Of a DNA stretch of 64,000 bases, positions 17,687-26,273 are shown in pieces; position 1 is the stretch's first letter; each line of letters begins with the position of its first letter. The position numbers were made by a program, and so were the translations under genes. The stretch is from contig NZ_LDES01000037.1 in the NCBI RefSeq assembly GCF_001015195.1, positions 62,001 to 126,000 on the forward strand. Reading direction: 5' to 3'. The DNA comes from Sphingomonas sp. Y57 (lineage in GTDB: Bacteria; Pseudomonadota; Alphaproteobacteria; Sphingomonadales; Sphingomonadaceae). Below the pieces are notes generated by a model, which saw nothing but the letters and a program-made list of their open reading frames with translations, was not told where the DNA came from and made no database searches.

Positions 17687-17717
17687 GGTTGACCAGGGAC
17701 GAAAGCCCCCCTTCCCC

Positions 17718-17796
17718 CGTTCGTCCCGAGCGTAGTCGAGGGACGTTGGCTAACGATGCGCCTGCGAACGTGTCTCGACTACGCTCGACACGAACG
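17718..17796. repeat. Inverted repeat, GAGCGTAGTCGAG family
   Basis: Left arm 17718-17740 and right arm 17774-17796 are reverse complements over 23 bp with two mismatches; the core is GAGCGTAGTCGAG. The 33-bp centre is not conserved with the related block at 21540-21655. Such intergenic palindromes are common in sphingomonad chromosomes and probably form REP/BIME-type structures. Bases 17687-17944 hold no gene. Confidence 0.75.
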
Positions 17797-17835
17797 GCTT
17801 TGAGCGAGAGCGACCTCCCCGTCCCCCCTGCCCGT

Positions 17836-17935
17836 CATGCCTGCGAAGGCCGGCATCCATGTCTGTCGTCTCCCGGATTGCCATCTGGCTGATGCGAGAC
17901 ATGGGCCCCAGCCTTCGCTGGGGCGACGGTGAGGC
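17836..17935. repeat. REP-like imperfect palindrome
   Basis: The GTCATGCCTGCGAAGGCCGG block followed by GCATCCATGTCT faces an imperfect reverse-complement block containing AGACATGG and CCTTCGCTGGGGCGAC. It is related to the palindromes at 23297 and 31984 (GTCATGCCGGCGGAGGCCGG). It lies just downstream of the TonB receptor gene and may help end its transcript. Confidence 0.55.
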
Positions 17936-17944
17936 TGGGAACCC

Positions 17945-20155
17945 TCAGAAGCTGTAGCGGGCCTGCACGCCGAACCAGCGCGGCGTCGCATAGGTGCCGT
18001 AGGAGCCGCCGAGCGGCGGAGCGGAGACGTCGAAGGCGAAAGTCTTGCGCGCCTTGTCGAACAGGTTGTTGACGAAACCCGCCAACTCGAAGCCGCTGTC
18101 CGCCAGCTTCAGCGACACCCGCGCATTGGCGAGCCAGCTTCCCTTGATGAGGGTCGCCTGTGCGTTGGTGAGCTGGGCGTAGAAGTCGTCGGTATAGATC
18201 GCATTCATCGTCCCGCTCAGCTGGCCGAAGCCGAGGTCGAAGCGCTTCGTGGCCGCAAGGTTGATCGTATAGTCGGGCGACTGCGGCGCCTTGCGATCGA
18301 GCAGGCGGGTGCCGATCGGGATGCCCTTCACATTTGTGTGGAGCAGCGCCAGGCCGGCGTCGAACTGGAATCCCATGCCGGGCCGCGCCGACAGCTCGAA
18401 GTCGGCGCCGTAGATGGTCGCACTGGTGTTGAAGAGCGTGAAGTTGAAGCCGCGCTGGTCGAACGCCTGATAATCCGAATAATCGTAATAATAAGCGGCG
18501 CCGTTGAAGCGCAGGCGGCGGTCGAGGAACTCGAACTTGCCGCCGACCTCATAGGCCATCAGGTCCTCGCCTTTGAAACGGAAGCCGGAGAGCGGCGCCT
18601 GCCCGACAAAGCCGGCATTATAGTTGAACGCCTTGTAGCCACGGTTGATGCTGGCATAGAGCAGCGTGTTGCTATTGGGCTTGTAGTCGAGCGCCAGGCG
18701 GCCCGAGAAGCCGGTTTCGCCATGCTTGTCGGTGGTGACACCGGCCGAGGCGAGCGATCCCGGCGCGATGAAGGCCGGGCAGAGCGGCCCCGTGCAGACC
18801 TCCGAATAATAATAATCCTTTTCGTCGCGGGTGACGCGGATGCCGGCGGTCAGCTTGAGCTGATCGGACAGGTCATATTCCGCCTGCCCGAAGCCCGAAT
18901 AGGACTGGGTGTCGACGCTGTAGTCGGCGCGCGGATAGGTACCGAAGACCGGCAGGTTGAAACCCTGGAAATAATCGCCCTTGATGTTCAGATAATAGAG
19001 GCCCGCGGTCCAGCGGAACGCGCCCTCATCCTCGATGAGGCGGATTTCCTGGGTGAAATGCTTGGCCTTGGCGTTCTGCCCGAAGATGCCGATGTCCACC
19101 GGCGAGAAATCATTGTCGGCCGCATATTCGCTGTCGAGATGCTGGTAGCTGGTGACGGTGGCGAGCGAATAGCCTCCACCAAGATCGAGGTTGATCTTGC
19201 CGCCGACCGTCCAGGTCTCTCGGGTGAAACGGCCTGGGAAGTTGAACGAGCCAGTATAGGGATCGCCGTCGGCGTCGACGTAGCCGAAGCCGGTCGGCGA
19301 GCCCGGCGGCAACAGCACACCCAGCCCGTCCGCGTCCTGCCCCGCACCGGTGATCATCGCACCGCCGGTCGCCACCGGTCGGATCTTGTACCAGTCCGCG
19401 AACAGGTTGACGGTCAGCCGGTCATTCGGTTCGATCTTCACCTGCCCGCGCGCTGCCAGCGTGTCGTTGGCCAGGATATCCGGTCCGATATCGTTCTTGA
19501 TATAGCCGTCGGCCTTGTTCTTGAGCACCGCGACGCGCGCCGAGATACCCTCGCCCAGCGGCCCGCCCACCGCCGCCTCGACGCGGAACTGATCATAGCT
19601 GCCATAGGTCGCATCGACGAAGCCGTTGAGCTCATCGGTCGGCTGATTGGTGATGACGTGGATCAGGCCGCCGGTCGCGTTGCGCCCGAACAGCGTGCCC
19701 TGCGGCCCCTTGAGCACCTCGACCCGGCTGACGTCGAACAGTTCCTGCACGCTGGTCGCGTTGGAGGGCTGGTAGACCTCGTCGACGTAGAAGGCGTTGG
19801 CAGGCTCGATATGACCGGCGAAATCATTCTGCGAGACGCCGCGGATCGAGATCAGGCCTGCGACCGGCGGGCCACCCGGCGCCGTGAACTGCAGGCCCGG
19901 CGTCATCGCCGCCAGGTCGGTCGAGTTGCGCAGGCCCAGTTCGGTCAGACGGTCGCCCCCCAGCGCCGTGACCGCGATGCCGATATCCTGCACATTCGCC
20001 GCGCGACGGGTCGCGGTCACGACAATCTCGTCGACGGCGTCATCGGCGGCGGGCGCCGCCCTGTCCTGTGCGAAAGCGGGCACGGAAAGACCCGCGACGG
20101 CCAGCGCGAAGCCGCACGCCGCCGAACGGAACGCGCCGATGCTGTCTCTGAACAC
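17945..20155 (-). CDS. TonB-dependent outer-membrane receptor
   Basis: A 736-residue TonB-dependent receptor. The GTG start at 20155 (preceded by GGTGAGG) gives a signal peptide ending ...LSVPAFAQ. The TonB-box-like DEIVVTATRR follows, then a plug with VEVLKGPQGTLFGRNATGG and a beta-barrel ending in aromatic Phe (QARYSF). It imports a substrate across the outer membrane. Its neighbours (LuxR regulator, acyl-CoA ligase, SDRs) suggest an organic growth substrate rather than iron, but this is inference. An upstream ATG would add about 43 residues before the signal peptide and is rejected. Confidence 0.92.
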   Translation of the reverse strand: MFRDSIGAFRSAACGFALAVAGLSVPAFAQDRAAPAADDAVDEIVVTATRRAANVQDIGIAVTALGGDRLTELGLRNSTDLAAMTPGLQFTAPGGPPVAGLISIRGVSQNDFAGHIEPANAFYVDEVYQPSNATSVQELFDVSRVEVLKGPQGTLFGRNATGGLIHVITNQPTDELNGFVDATYGSYDQFRVEAAVGGPLGEGISARVAVLKNKADGYIKNDIGPDILANDTLAARGQVKIEPNDRLTVNLFADWYKIRPVATGGAMITGAGQDADGLGVLLPPGSPTGFGYVDADGDPYTGSFNFPGRFTRETWTVGGKINLDLGGGYSLATVTSYQHLDSEYAADNDFSPVDIGIFGQNAKAKHFTQEIRLIEDEGAFRWTAGLYYLNIKGDYFQGFNLPVFGTYPRADYSVDTQSYSGFGQAEYDLSDQLKLTAGIRVTRDEKDYYYSEVCTGPLCPAFIAPGSLASAGVTTDKHGETGFSGRLALDYKPNSNTLLYASINRGYKAFNYNAGFVGQAPLSGFRFKGEDLMAYEVGGKFEFLDRRLRFNGAAYYYDYSDYQAFDQRGFNFTLFNTSATIYGADFELSARPGMGFQFDAGLALLHTNVKGIPIGTRLLDRKAPQSPDYTINLAATKRFDLGFGQLSGTMNAIYTDDFYAQLTNAQATLIKGSWLANARVSLKLADSGFELAGFVNNLFDKARKTFAFDVSAPPLGGSYGTYATPRWFGVQARYSF

Positions 20156-20245
20156 TCTTGCCTCACCCCGATAGGCCAGCCCGCCATGGCAGGCCGGCGT
20201 CTTATTGCAACGGACCCTATCTGCATCGGGGCGGTTGCGCTGCCT

Positions 20246-20263
20246 ATGACGGGAAATACTCAC
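20246..20263 (+). promoter_or_regulatory. 18-nt shared element (copy 1)
   Basis: ATGACGGGAAATACTCAC lies in the 239-bp divergent gap between the TonB receptor and the LuxR regulator. It matches 15 of 18 positions of the element at 23950-23967, in front of the SDR and cupin genes. This is a candidate binding site for the LuxR regulator encoded at 20395. The rest of the gap (20156-20394) shows only the ribosome sites of the two genes. Confidence 0.45.
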
Positions 20264-20394
20264 CTCGTGGAGACGCAACGACATGGACGAAAAGCCCGGC
20301 GCGGCGTAGAACGGGGGCCGGTTGTTCGAAGCGGTTCAACGCTGCAAGCCGCATCAGACGGCACGCCGACGGGAAAGGAGGAGCGAAGACGGGC

Positions 20395-21489
20395 ATGCGA
20401 CAGCAGAGTTTCACCTCCGATCCGTCGGCCAGCCTCTACGAAAAGATCCTGTCTTGCGAAGGACTTGAGGGCGTCAACGGGCATATCCTCGAACCGCTCG
20501 TCGATGCGCTCGACGCGACCAGTGCGGTGTTCATCCAGATGTTCGCATCGCCGCTGGGCGATCGCCATTTCGGCGCGCACAGCTATGTCGGCCACAAGCC
20601 GGGATCGGTCGGGGTCTATCTGGACGAGTTCCACAGGCTCGATCCGGTCATGCGACCCGCGATGGATTGGCTCGACGATCCAAGGCGTCCGCTGCCGAAC
20701 ATGCTCACCGGATCGTTCAGCCGCATCCTCGAACAGAACAGCTATTATGGGAACAGTTTCCTGGAGCCGTTCGATGTCGGCCATGTCGTCGCCTTCGTTC
20801 TGCCGATGAACACGGCCTTCGAGACGCAACTCGCATGCGTCGGCTTCCATCGCCGCCTCGACGACCCGGCCTTCTCGGCCGAGCAGATCGGCTGGTTCGA
20901 GCGGCTCGGCCCGGCGATCCGGTCGGTGCTCTACGTGCTCGCCGCGAAGGAGGCGATCACCCTGTCCGAAACGATCGCGATGGCGGCGAAGGAGGCGGGC
21001 AACGACATCGGCTTCCTGATCTTCGACGAGGACCTGGTAATCCGCAACGCCAACGCGCGCGGCATGGAAGACATCGGGATCGGCGCGACCGACGGCCGGG
21101 GATCGTCGCTACTGGGTGACATCAAGCAGAAGCTGCTCGGGTGCGAGCGGAGCGAGGGCAGCGCGCTCACCTTCCAGTCCGAGACTCCGAAGCCCATCGA
21201 GGTGGAGATCCGCAATTTCCGCTCGGCGGACGGCCGGCTGTTCCACCTGGTCGTCACTAACGGATCGGGCAAGCTGCATGCGATCGACGGCGCCTGTCGC
21301 AAATTCGGACTGACCGAGCGCGAAGCCGAAGTCGTGTCGCGTATCGCAGCGGGCAAGTGCAATGCCTCGCTCAGCCAGGAGCTCGGCATATCGCTCCGCA
21401 CCGGCGAGAACCATCTCCGTTCGATCTATCGCAAGGTCGGGGTAGGCAGCCGGACGCAACTGCTGTCACGGCTGCTCCAGATTCACTGA
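20395..21489 (+). CDS. LuxR-type transcriptional regulator
   Basis: A 364-residue regulator with a long N-terminal sensory region of unknown fold, possibly with a PAS-like segment (IGFLIFDEDLVIRNANARG, about residues 205-225). The C-terminal LuxR helix-turn-helix is LTEREAEVVSRIAAGKCNAS...RTGENHLRSIYRKVGV. The start at 20395 has a strong AAAGGAGGAG ribosome site at 20374-20383. It is divergent from the TonB receptor and probably controls it and the SDR/ligase genes. No autoinducer-binding domain is recognised, so quorum sensing is not implied. Confidence 0.82.
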   Translation: MRQQSFTSDPSASLYEKILSCEGLEGVNGHILEPLVDALDATSAVFIQMFASPLGDRHFGAHSYVGHKPGSVGVYLDEFHRLDPVMRPAMDWLDDPRRPLPNMLTGSFSRILEQNSYYGNSFLEPFDVGHVVAFVLPMNTAFETQLACVGFHRRLDDPAFSAEQIGWFERLGPAIRSVLYVLAAKEAITLSETIAMAAKEAGNDIGFLIFDEDLVIRNANARGMEDIGIGATDGRGSSLLGDIKQKLLGCERSEGSALTFQSETPKPIEVEIRNFRSADGRLFHLVVTNGSGKLHAIDGACRKFGLTEREAEVVSRIAAGKCNASLSQELGISLRTGENHLRSIYRKVGVGSRTQLLSRLLQIH

Positions 21490-21539
21490 TCAGGCCTCCG
21501 TTTCCGCCGCTAGAGCCAGTTCAGTGAGATTAAACGTTG

Positions 21540-21655
21540 GTCCCGAGCCCCTCGACTGCCTGCAAGGCAGGCGCTCGGGATGAACTTCGGCCAACGGCCG
21601 AAGTCGAGGGACGTTGCCTCTCGGAACGAGTCTCGATTTCGCTCGGCACGAGCCG
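21540..21655. repeat. Intergenic repeat block with nested hairpins
   Basis: The block contains TCCCGAGC/GCTCGGGA arms around a CTGCCTGCAAGGCAG hairpin. A perfect 9-bp hairpin follows, ACTTCGGCC (21584-21592) with GGCCGAAGT (21596-21604), then GTCGAGGGACGTT, which also occurs in the 17718-17796 repeat. It fills most of the 176-bp gap between converging luxR and the acyl-CoA ligase and could act as a bidirectional terminator. Confidence 0.65.
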
Positions 21656-21665
21656 ATAATTTCAA

Positions 21666-23291
21666 TCAGTCTGAAACTGTCGCCAGGCAATCGGCATGTC
21701 GGGCGCGCAGCGCCTTCTTGTCGATCTTGCCGGTCGCGGTGAGCGGCACCCCCTCGAACAGGATGCGGTCGGGCATCCACCATCGTGCGATCCGTGGCGT
21801 CAGGAAGGCCTGGACCTCCTCGGCGGTAACGATCGCGCCGTCGTGCACCTCGATTGCCAGGATGGGGCGCTCCTCCCATTTCGGGTGATGGACCCCGACA
21901 ACGGCGGCGATCCGCACACCGGGCAGTCCGACGACGATATTCTCGATGTCGATCGAACTGATCCACTCGCCGCCGGACTTGATCACGTCCTTGGCGCGGT
22001 CGGTGAGGCGCAGGAAGCCGTCGCCGTCGATCGTGGCGATGTCGCCCGTGTCGAACCAGCCATCGGCGTCGGCGGCGTCCTCCTCCGCCCGAAAATAGCG
22101 CCGGATCGTCCAGGGGCCGCGCACCTTGAGAGCGCCCGCGCTCTCGCCGTCATGCGGCAGCGGCCCGCCGTCCTCCCCGACGATCTTCAGCTCGACGCCG
22201 AACTGCATCCGGCCTTGCCGGGTCCAGATGACCTCGTCGACATGATCGCTTCCCCGCTCGGCGAGCGTCGGGGTCGGCGTCGCCACCACGCCGACCGGAT
22301 TGAGCTCGGTCATGCCCCAGAGCTGGAGCACGCGGACGCCATGGTCGCGCGCGAAACGCTCGGCCATCGCGCGCGGCACCGCCGACCCGCCGATGACGAT
22401 GCGGTCGAGCGTCCCCGTCCCCGCCCCGCTGCGCTGGAGATGATCGAGATACATCGTCCAGATCGTCGGCACGCCGCAGGTGAAGGTGACGCCCGCCGTC
22501 TCGACCAGCTCGTGCAGGCTGGCCGCGTCCATCCGGTCGCCGGGCAGCGCGAAGGCGCAGCCGTTGAGCGCGCCCGCGAAGGGCAGGCCCCAGCCGGTCG
22601 CATGGTAGAAGCTGCTGCACGGCATGATGCAGTCGAACGCCCCGAGTCCGAAGGCCGAGCCAAGGCTCGCCGCCATCGCGTGCAGCACGGTCGAGCGATG
22701 CGAGTAGAGCACGCCCTTGGGATGGCCGGTGGTGCCCGATGTGTAGCACAGGAACGCCGCCGCCTTCTCGTCGAGCAGCGGCCAGTCGAACGAGGCCGAC
22801 TCGCGCGCCAGCAGCGCCTCCCAGCTTTGCGCGCCGACCGAGCCCGCGAGGGTCCGGTCCTGGGCGCTGAACATCACATAATGGCGGACGGCGGGCAGCA
22901 GCGGCGCGAGCCGTTCGACCAGATCGGCGAAACTGCGTTCGTAGAATAGCATCGAGCTGCCGGCATGCTGGATCGTATAGGCGATCTGCTCGTCGGTCAG
23001 GCGCGGATTCGCAGTGTGCAGCACCGCGCCGGTCCCTGGCGCCGCGAACATCAGCTCCATGTGCCGGTGGCCGTTCCAGCCGAGCGAACTGACCCGGTCG
23101 CCGCGCCCGATACCGAAGCGCTGTAGCATGTGCGCGGCCTGGGCCGCGCGGGCTGCCAGCCCACGATAATCGTAGCGCCACAGCGGCTCGTCGACCACCC
23201 GCGACAGGATCGTCCGCCGCGGATGCGCCGCCGCCGCATGGGCGAGCAGGCCGCTGATCAGCAGCGGCCGATCCTGCATCAGTCCGTCCAT
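21666..23291 (-). CDS. Acyl-CoA ligase (AMP-forming, AlkK-like)
   Basis: A 541-residue adenylate-forming enzyme. Motifs are the P-loop-like [17 protein letters not shown], the adenylate motif [12 protein letters not shown], the hinge [21 protein letters not shown], and the C-terminal catalytic Lys in [12 protein letters not shown]. It activates a carboxylic acid to its CoA thioester; overall flavour is medium-chain fatty or aryl acids. It heads leftwards in an island with a cupin, two SDRs and a TonB receptor. It is not a PaaK-type ligase: length and motifs fit the fatty-acyl ligase branch. Confidence 0.87.
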   Translation of the reverse strand: MDGLMQDRPLLISGLLAHAAAAHPRRTILSRVVDEPLWRYDYRGLAARAAQAAHMLQRFGIGRGDRVSSLGWNGHRHMELMFAAPGTGAVLHTANPRLTDEQIAYTIQHAGSSMLFYERSFADLVERLAPLLPAVRHYVMFSAQDRTLAGSVGAQSWEALLARESASFDWPLLDEKAAAFLCYTSGTTGHPKGVLYSHRSTVLHAMAASLGSAFGLGAFDCIMPCSSFYHATGWGLPFAGALNGCAFALPGDRMDAASLHELVETAGVTFTCGVPTIWTMYLDHLQRSGAGTGTLDRIVIGGSAVPRAMAERFARDHGVRVLQLWGMTELNPVGVVATPTPTLAERGSDHVDEVIWTRQGRMQFGVELKIVGEDGGPLPHDGESAGALKVRGPWTIRRYFRAEEDAADADGWFDTGDIATIDGDGFLRLTDRAKDVIKSGGEWISSIDIENIVVGLPGVRIAAVVGVHHPKWEERPILAIEVHDGAIVTAEEVQAFLTPRIARWWMPDRILFEGVPLTATGKIDKKALRARHADCLATVSD

Positions 23292-23296
23292 CAGGC

Positions 23297-23384
23297 GTCA
23301 TGCCGGCGGAGGCCGGCATCTCCGGAGAGAGGAGAGAAGGTCGAGGCCAGAACCGCCCGAGATGCCGGCCTCCGCCGGCATGAC
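23297..23384. repeat. REP-type palindrome, family A (copy 1)
   Basis: Two 26-bp arms, 23297-23322 and 23359-23384, are perfect reverse complements (core GCCGGCGGAGGCCGGC), separated by 36 bp of purine-rich sequence. A second copy with nearly the same arms lies at 31984-32071. This is a mobile-looking intergenic palindrome between the ligase and cupin genes. Confidence 0.85.
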
Positions 23385-23409
23385 GGACATGGGTCGCGCA
23401 TCCCGCCGA

Positions 23410-23889
23410 TCACCAATCGGCGGGCTTGTCGATATGGTCGGCGGCGTTGCCGGCCACGGCCATCTCGTACATCAGCTTGGCGTCGACGATGGCCGCCACG
23501 CTGCCATCGGCATTATAGCCGACCAGCGGACCATTGACGGTGGCGAACATCACCATTCCGTCGGGATCGGTATCCGGGATGTGGTTGATCCCGCCCGCCT
23601 CCCGGACGTACCAACCCGCCCGGCCGCGGTCGTCGCCATAGCCGAAACCTCCCTCGAGCAGGATGCCCTCGACCCCGCCGATATGGCCGTGGACCGGCGC
23701 CTCATTGCTGGGGCCTACCTTGAGCAGCAGGGTGAAACCGCCGGTCAGGGCATTGACGTTGAGCAGCTTGAACCAGGTTTCCGGCATCACCCAGTCGAGC
23801 CAGGGAAGTTTGCCGACATCGTGGAAGGCCGGGCGGTGAAGTTTGGTCTGAGCGATATCCGGGCTGTTGCCCTTGGTGAGCAGCACCAT
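23410..23889 (-). CDS. Cupin-fold protein (acetylacetone / dihydroxyacetophenone dioxygenase-like)
   Basis: A 159-residue cupin. The segment NEAPVHGHIGGVEGILLEGG carries the His-X-His and Glu expected of a cupin metal site, and a second half contains GMVMFATVNGPLVGYNADG. The ATG at 23889 is preceded by AGGAG eight bases upstream; a longer in-frame start has no ribosome site. It belongs to the leftward side of the catabolic island and could be a small dioxygenase or lyase. The reaction is unknown. Confidence 0.7.
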   Translation of the reverse strand: MVLLTKGNSPDIAQTKLHRPAFHDVGKLPWLDWVMPETWFKLLNVNALTGGFTLLLKVGPSNEAPVHGHIGGVEGILLEGGFGYGDDRGRAGWYVREAGGINHIPDTDPDGMVMFATVNGPLVGYNADGSVAAIVDAKLMYEMAVAGNAADHIDKPADW

Positions 23890-23949
23890 GGTCACGTCTC
23901 CTAATGGCTGTTGTCCCGGCCACACTGGTCGGATCCTACGGCGCGGGAA

Positions 23950-24003
23950 ATGACGGGGAATACCTACGCCCGGCCTTGCACCGGGCTGAGTGGTTCCCGC
24001 TAT
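23950..24003. promoter_or_regulatory. 18-nt shared element (copy 2) with inverted degenerate copy
   Basis: ATGACGGGGAATACCTAC (23950-23967) matches copy 1 at 20246 in 15 of 18 positions. A weaker inverted version, CTGAGTGGTTCCCGCTAT, lies at 23986-24003, 36 bp further on. The pair sits between the divergent cupin and SDR genes and looks like a dimer-binding operator. Confidence 0.45.
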
Positions 24004-24064
24004 TTGCCCCTGCCCGACCACTGCCTAGCCTCCGCGGATCACTCAAATGGGAGGAAGCGGGCTC

Positions 24065-24850
24065 GTGCGCCTGAAAGACAAGATCGCGATCGTGACCGGC
24101 GGCGCGTCGGGCATCGGCCGGGCAACGGCGCTCACCTTCGCGCGAGAGGGCGCAAGCGTCGTCGTCGCAGATATCGATGCAGATGGCGCCGCGCGCACCG
24201 CCGCGCAAATCGGCGAAAAGGCCATGCCGATCGCCTTCGACGTTGCCGACGAAGCCGGCTGGGCGGATGCAACGCGCGGCGCCCTCGATCGCTTCGGCCG
24301 GCTCGACATCCTCGCCAACATTGCCGGCATCGGCTTTCCGGGCACGATCCTCGATCTCACGATCGAGCATTGGAACAAGATGATCGCCGTCAACCTGACC
24401 GGCGTCATGCTCGGCTGCCAGGCCGCGATCCGCGCGATCACCGCCAGCGGCGGCGCCGGTGCGATCGTCAACGTCTCCTCGCTTGCCGGTCTGGTCGGCA
24501 TTTCCGACGTCGCCGGCTATTGTGGCTCGAAGGGCGGCGTGACCACGCTCAGCAAGTCGGTCGCCCTGTTCTGTGCGGAGCGTGGCCTGCCGATCCGGTG
24601 CGTCTCGGTCCACCCCACCTATGTCGACAGCGAGATGCTCGATCCCGTCGCCGAGGCGATCGGCAGCCGGCAAGCCATGATCGACGGCATGGCGCGGCTG
24701 GTGCCGATGGGCCGGATCGCAACGCCGCAAGACATCGCCAACGCCATCCTCTTCGCGGCGTCCGACGAAGCTGCGATGATGAACGGGCATGCGCTGGTCA
24801 TCGACGGGGCCCAACTCGCGGGCCCCACCAGCGCGCATTCGAAAGGTTGA
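24065..24850 (+). CDS. Short-chain dehydrogenase/reductase (first of pair)
   Basis: A 261-residue classical SDR. The cofactor motif is TGGASGIGRATA, an Asp (VVADIDADG) indicates NAD preference, NIAGIG is present, and the catalytic Ser-Tyr-Lys are in NVSSLAGL...YCGSKGG. The GTG at 24065 has GGGAGGAAG eight bases upstream; the ATG at 24047 would sit before that site, so GTG is chosen. It is followed after 2 bp by a second SDR, suggesting a two-step oxidation or a heteromer. Substrate unknown. Confidence 0.85.
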   Translation: MRLKDKIAIVTGGASGIGRATALTFAREGASVVVADIDADGAARTAAQIGEKAMPIAFDVADEAGWADATRGALDRFGRLDILANIAGIGFPGTILDLTIEHWNKMIAVNLTGVMLGCQAAIRAITASGGAGAIVNVSSLAGLVGISDVAGYCGSKGGVTTLSKSVALFCAERGLPIRCVSVHPTYVDSEMLDPVAEAIGSRQAMIDGMARLVPMGRIATPQDIANAILFAASDEAAMMNGHALVIDGAQLAGPTSAHSKG

Positions 24851-24852
24851 AC

Positions 24853-25608
24853 ATGAGCGGACGGGTTTCGGACAAGGTCATCATCGTTACCGGCGCCGCG
24901 GCCGGCCTGGGCGCGGCGATCGCCCGGCGGCTAGCCGAGGAAGGCGCCACCGTCATCCGCACCGACATAGCGGGTGGCGACGCCGTGGTCCGCCAGGACG
25001 TGACCGACGAGGGCCAGTGGCAGGCGCTGGTCGCCGACGTCGTCGCGACACACGGCCGGCTCGACGGCCTCGTCAACAACGCCGGGATCGCCGACGGCAA
25101 GGGGCCGCCCGATCCGGAAGGGGCATTGGCCGAGGACTGGCGCCGTATCTACACGGTCAACGTCGAGGGTGTGTTCCTCGGCTGCAAGCATGCTATCCCG
25201 GCGATCGCCCGGGCCGGCGGCGGGGCGATCGTCAACATGTCATCCATCGGCGCGCTGGTGCCGACGCCCTTCCTGTCGGCCTATGGTGCGTCCAAGGCGG
25301 CGGTGATGCAGTTCACCCGGACGGTTGCCCTCCATTGCTGCGAGCAGGGCCATGCCATCCGCTGCAACAGCGTCCACCCCGGCCAGGTCCGCACCCCGAT
25401 GCATGACGAGTTGATCGCGCGGACCGCCGCCGAGCACGGGCTCGGCGCGGATCAGGCGGCCGAGGCATTCCTGTCCAAGGTACCGATGAAGAAGTGGCAG
25501 GAGGCCGTCGATATCGCCAACGGCGTCCTGTTCCTGATGTCCGACGAAGCCCGCTTCGTCACTGGCACCTCGCTGGTGATCGACGGCGGCATGAGCCTCA
25601 CCAACTAG
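24853..25608 (+). CDS. Short-chain dehydrogenase/reductase (second of pair)
   Basis: A 251-residue classical SDR with TGAAAGLGAAIA, IRTDIAGG (NAD-type Asp), NNAGIADGKG, and catalytic residues in NMSSIGAL...YGASKAA. The ATG is two bases after the previous stop. The C-terminus, GTSLVIDGGMSLTN, is typical. Together with the preceding SDR and the VOC gene that follows 8 bp later, it forms a rightward operon. It resembles hydroxysteroid/cyclohexanol-type dehydrogenases only in a general way. Confidence 0.86.
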   Translation: MSGRVSDKVIIVTGAAAGLGAAIARRLAEEGATVIRTDIAGGDAVVRQDVTDEGQWQALVADVVATHGRLDGLVNNAGIADGKGPPDPEGALAEDWRRIYTVNVEGVFLGCKHAIPAIARAGGGAIVNMSSIGALVPTPFLSAYGASKAAVMQFTRTVALHCCEQGHAIRCNSVHPGQVRTPMHDELIARTAAEHGLGADQAAEAFLSKVPMKKWQEAVDIANGVLFLMSDEARFVTGTSLVIDGGMSLTN

Positions 25609-25616
25609 GAAATCCC

Positions 25617-26165
25617 ATGGATCAGATCCTCGAATTCGGCCAGCCGATGGGCGGCGTCATGCAGATGGCCTATATCGTTCCCGACATCCGCCAGGCGATC
25701 GAGCAGTATCGCACGCGGCTCAAGACCGGGCCGTGGTTCGTCATCGACCACTTCCCCCTGTTTGAGGCGCAATATCGCGGGCAGCCCTCCGAATTCGACG
25801 TGAGTCTCGCCCTGACCTATTCCGGCTCGATGTGCATCGAACTGATCCAGCAGAATAACTGGGAGACGCCGTCGGTCTATACCGAGGTGCAGGCGAAGCG
25901 CGGCTGGGGTTTCCACCATTTCGGCGTATCCTCCCGCGACTTCGACGCCGATGTCGCCCATTATCGGGGACTGGGCCATGAGATGGCGCTGTACGGCGTC
26001 GCCGGTGTGGGCGCCCGCGCCGCCTATATGGACACCAGCGACGGGCTGCCCGGCATGATCGAGCTGATCGAGATGACCGACAAGACCGAGGCCTTCTTCA
26101 CGATGATGAAGACAGCCGCCGAGAATTGGGACGGTAGCGACCCTGTGCGGGTGCTGGGGGGCTAA
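25617..26165 (+). CDS. VOC / glyoxalase-family protein
   Basis: A 182-residue vicinal-oxygen-chelate protein. MAYIVPDIRQAIEQYRTRL opens the first beta-alpha-beta module, and GWGFHHFGVSSRDFDADVAHYRGLGHE opens the second. Candidate metal ligands are the His in HHFG and the C-terminal Glu in PGMIELIEM. Such proteins act as lyases, epimerases or dioxygenases. It is the last gene of the SDR operon. The following 108 bp hold no gene, only a REP-like remnant (CCCGGCTTTCGCCAGGACGA). Confidence 0.8.
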   Translation: MDQILEFGQPMGGVMQMAYIVPDIRQAIEQYRTRLKTGPWFVIDHFPLFEAQYRGQPSEFDVSLALTYSGSMCIELIQQNNWETPSVYTEVQAKRGWGFHHFGVSSRDFDADVAHYRGLGHEMALYGVAGVGARAAYMDTSDGLPGMIELIEMTDKTEAFFTMMKTAAENWDGSDPVRVLGG

Positions 26166-26273
26166 CCACAACTCCATTACCACTGGTTCGAACGAAAGCT
26201 GGAATCTCCCTTTTCTTCACCCCCGCAAGCGGCGGAAAAGGAAGGGATATCCCGGCTTTCGCCAGGACGACGT

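Noticed and set aside
18338-20809. 823-codon plus-strand frame opposite the TonB receptor
   Set aside because: Low-complexity shadow translation that overlaps both the receptor and the LuxR gene; no ribosome site or recognisable domain.
20395-21489. LuxR protein as a quorum-sensing receptor
   Set aside because: No autoinducer-binding domain signature and no LuxI homologue in the window.
21666-23291. The acyl-CoA ligase as the missing paaK
   Set aside because: Length (541) and motifs fit the fatty-acyl ligase branch, not the roughly 430-residue PaaK family, and it sits in a different gene island.
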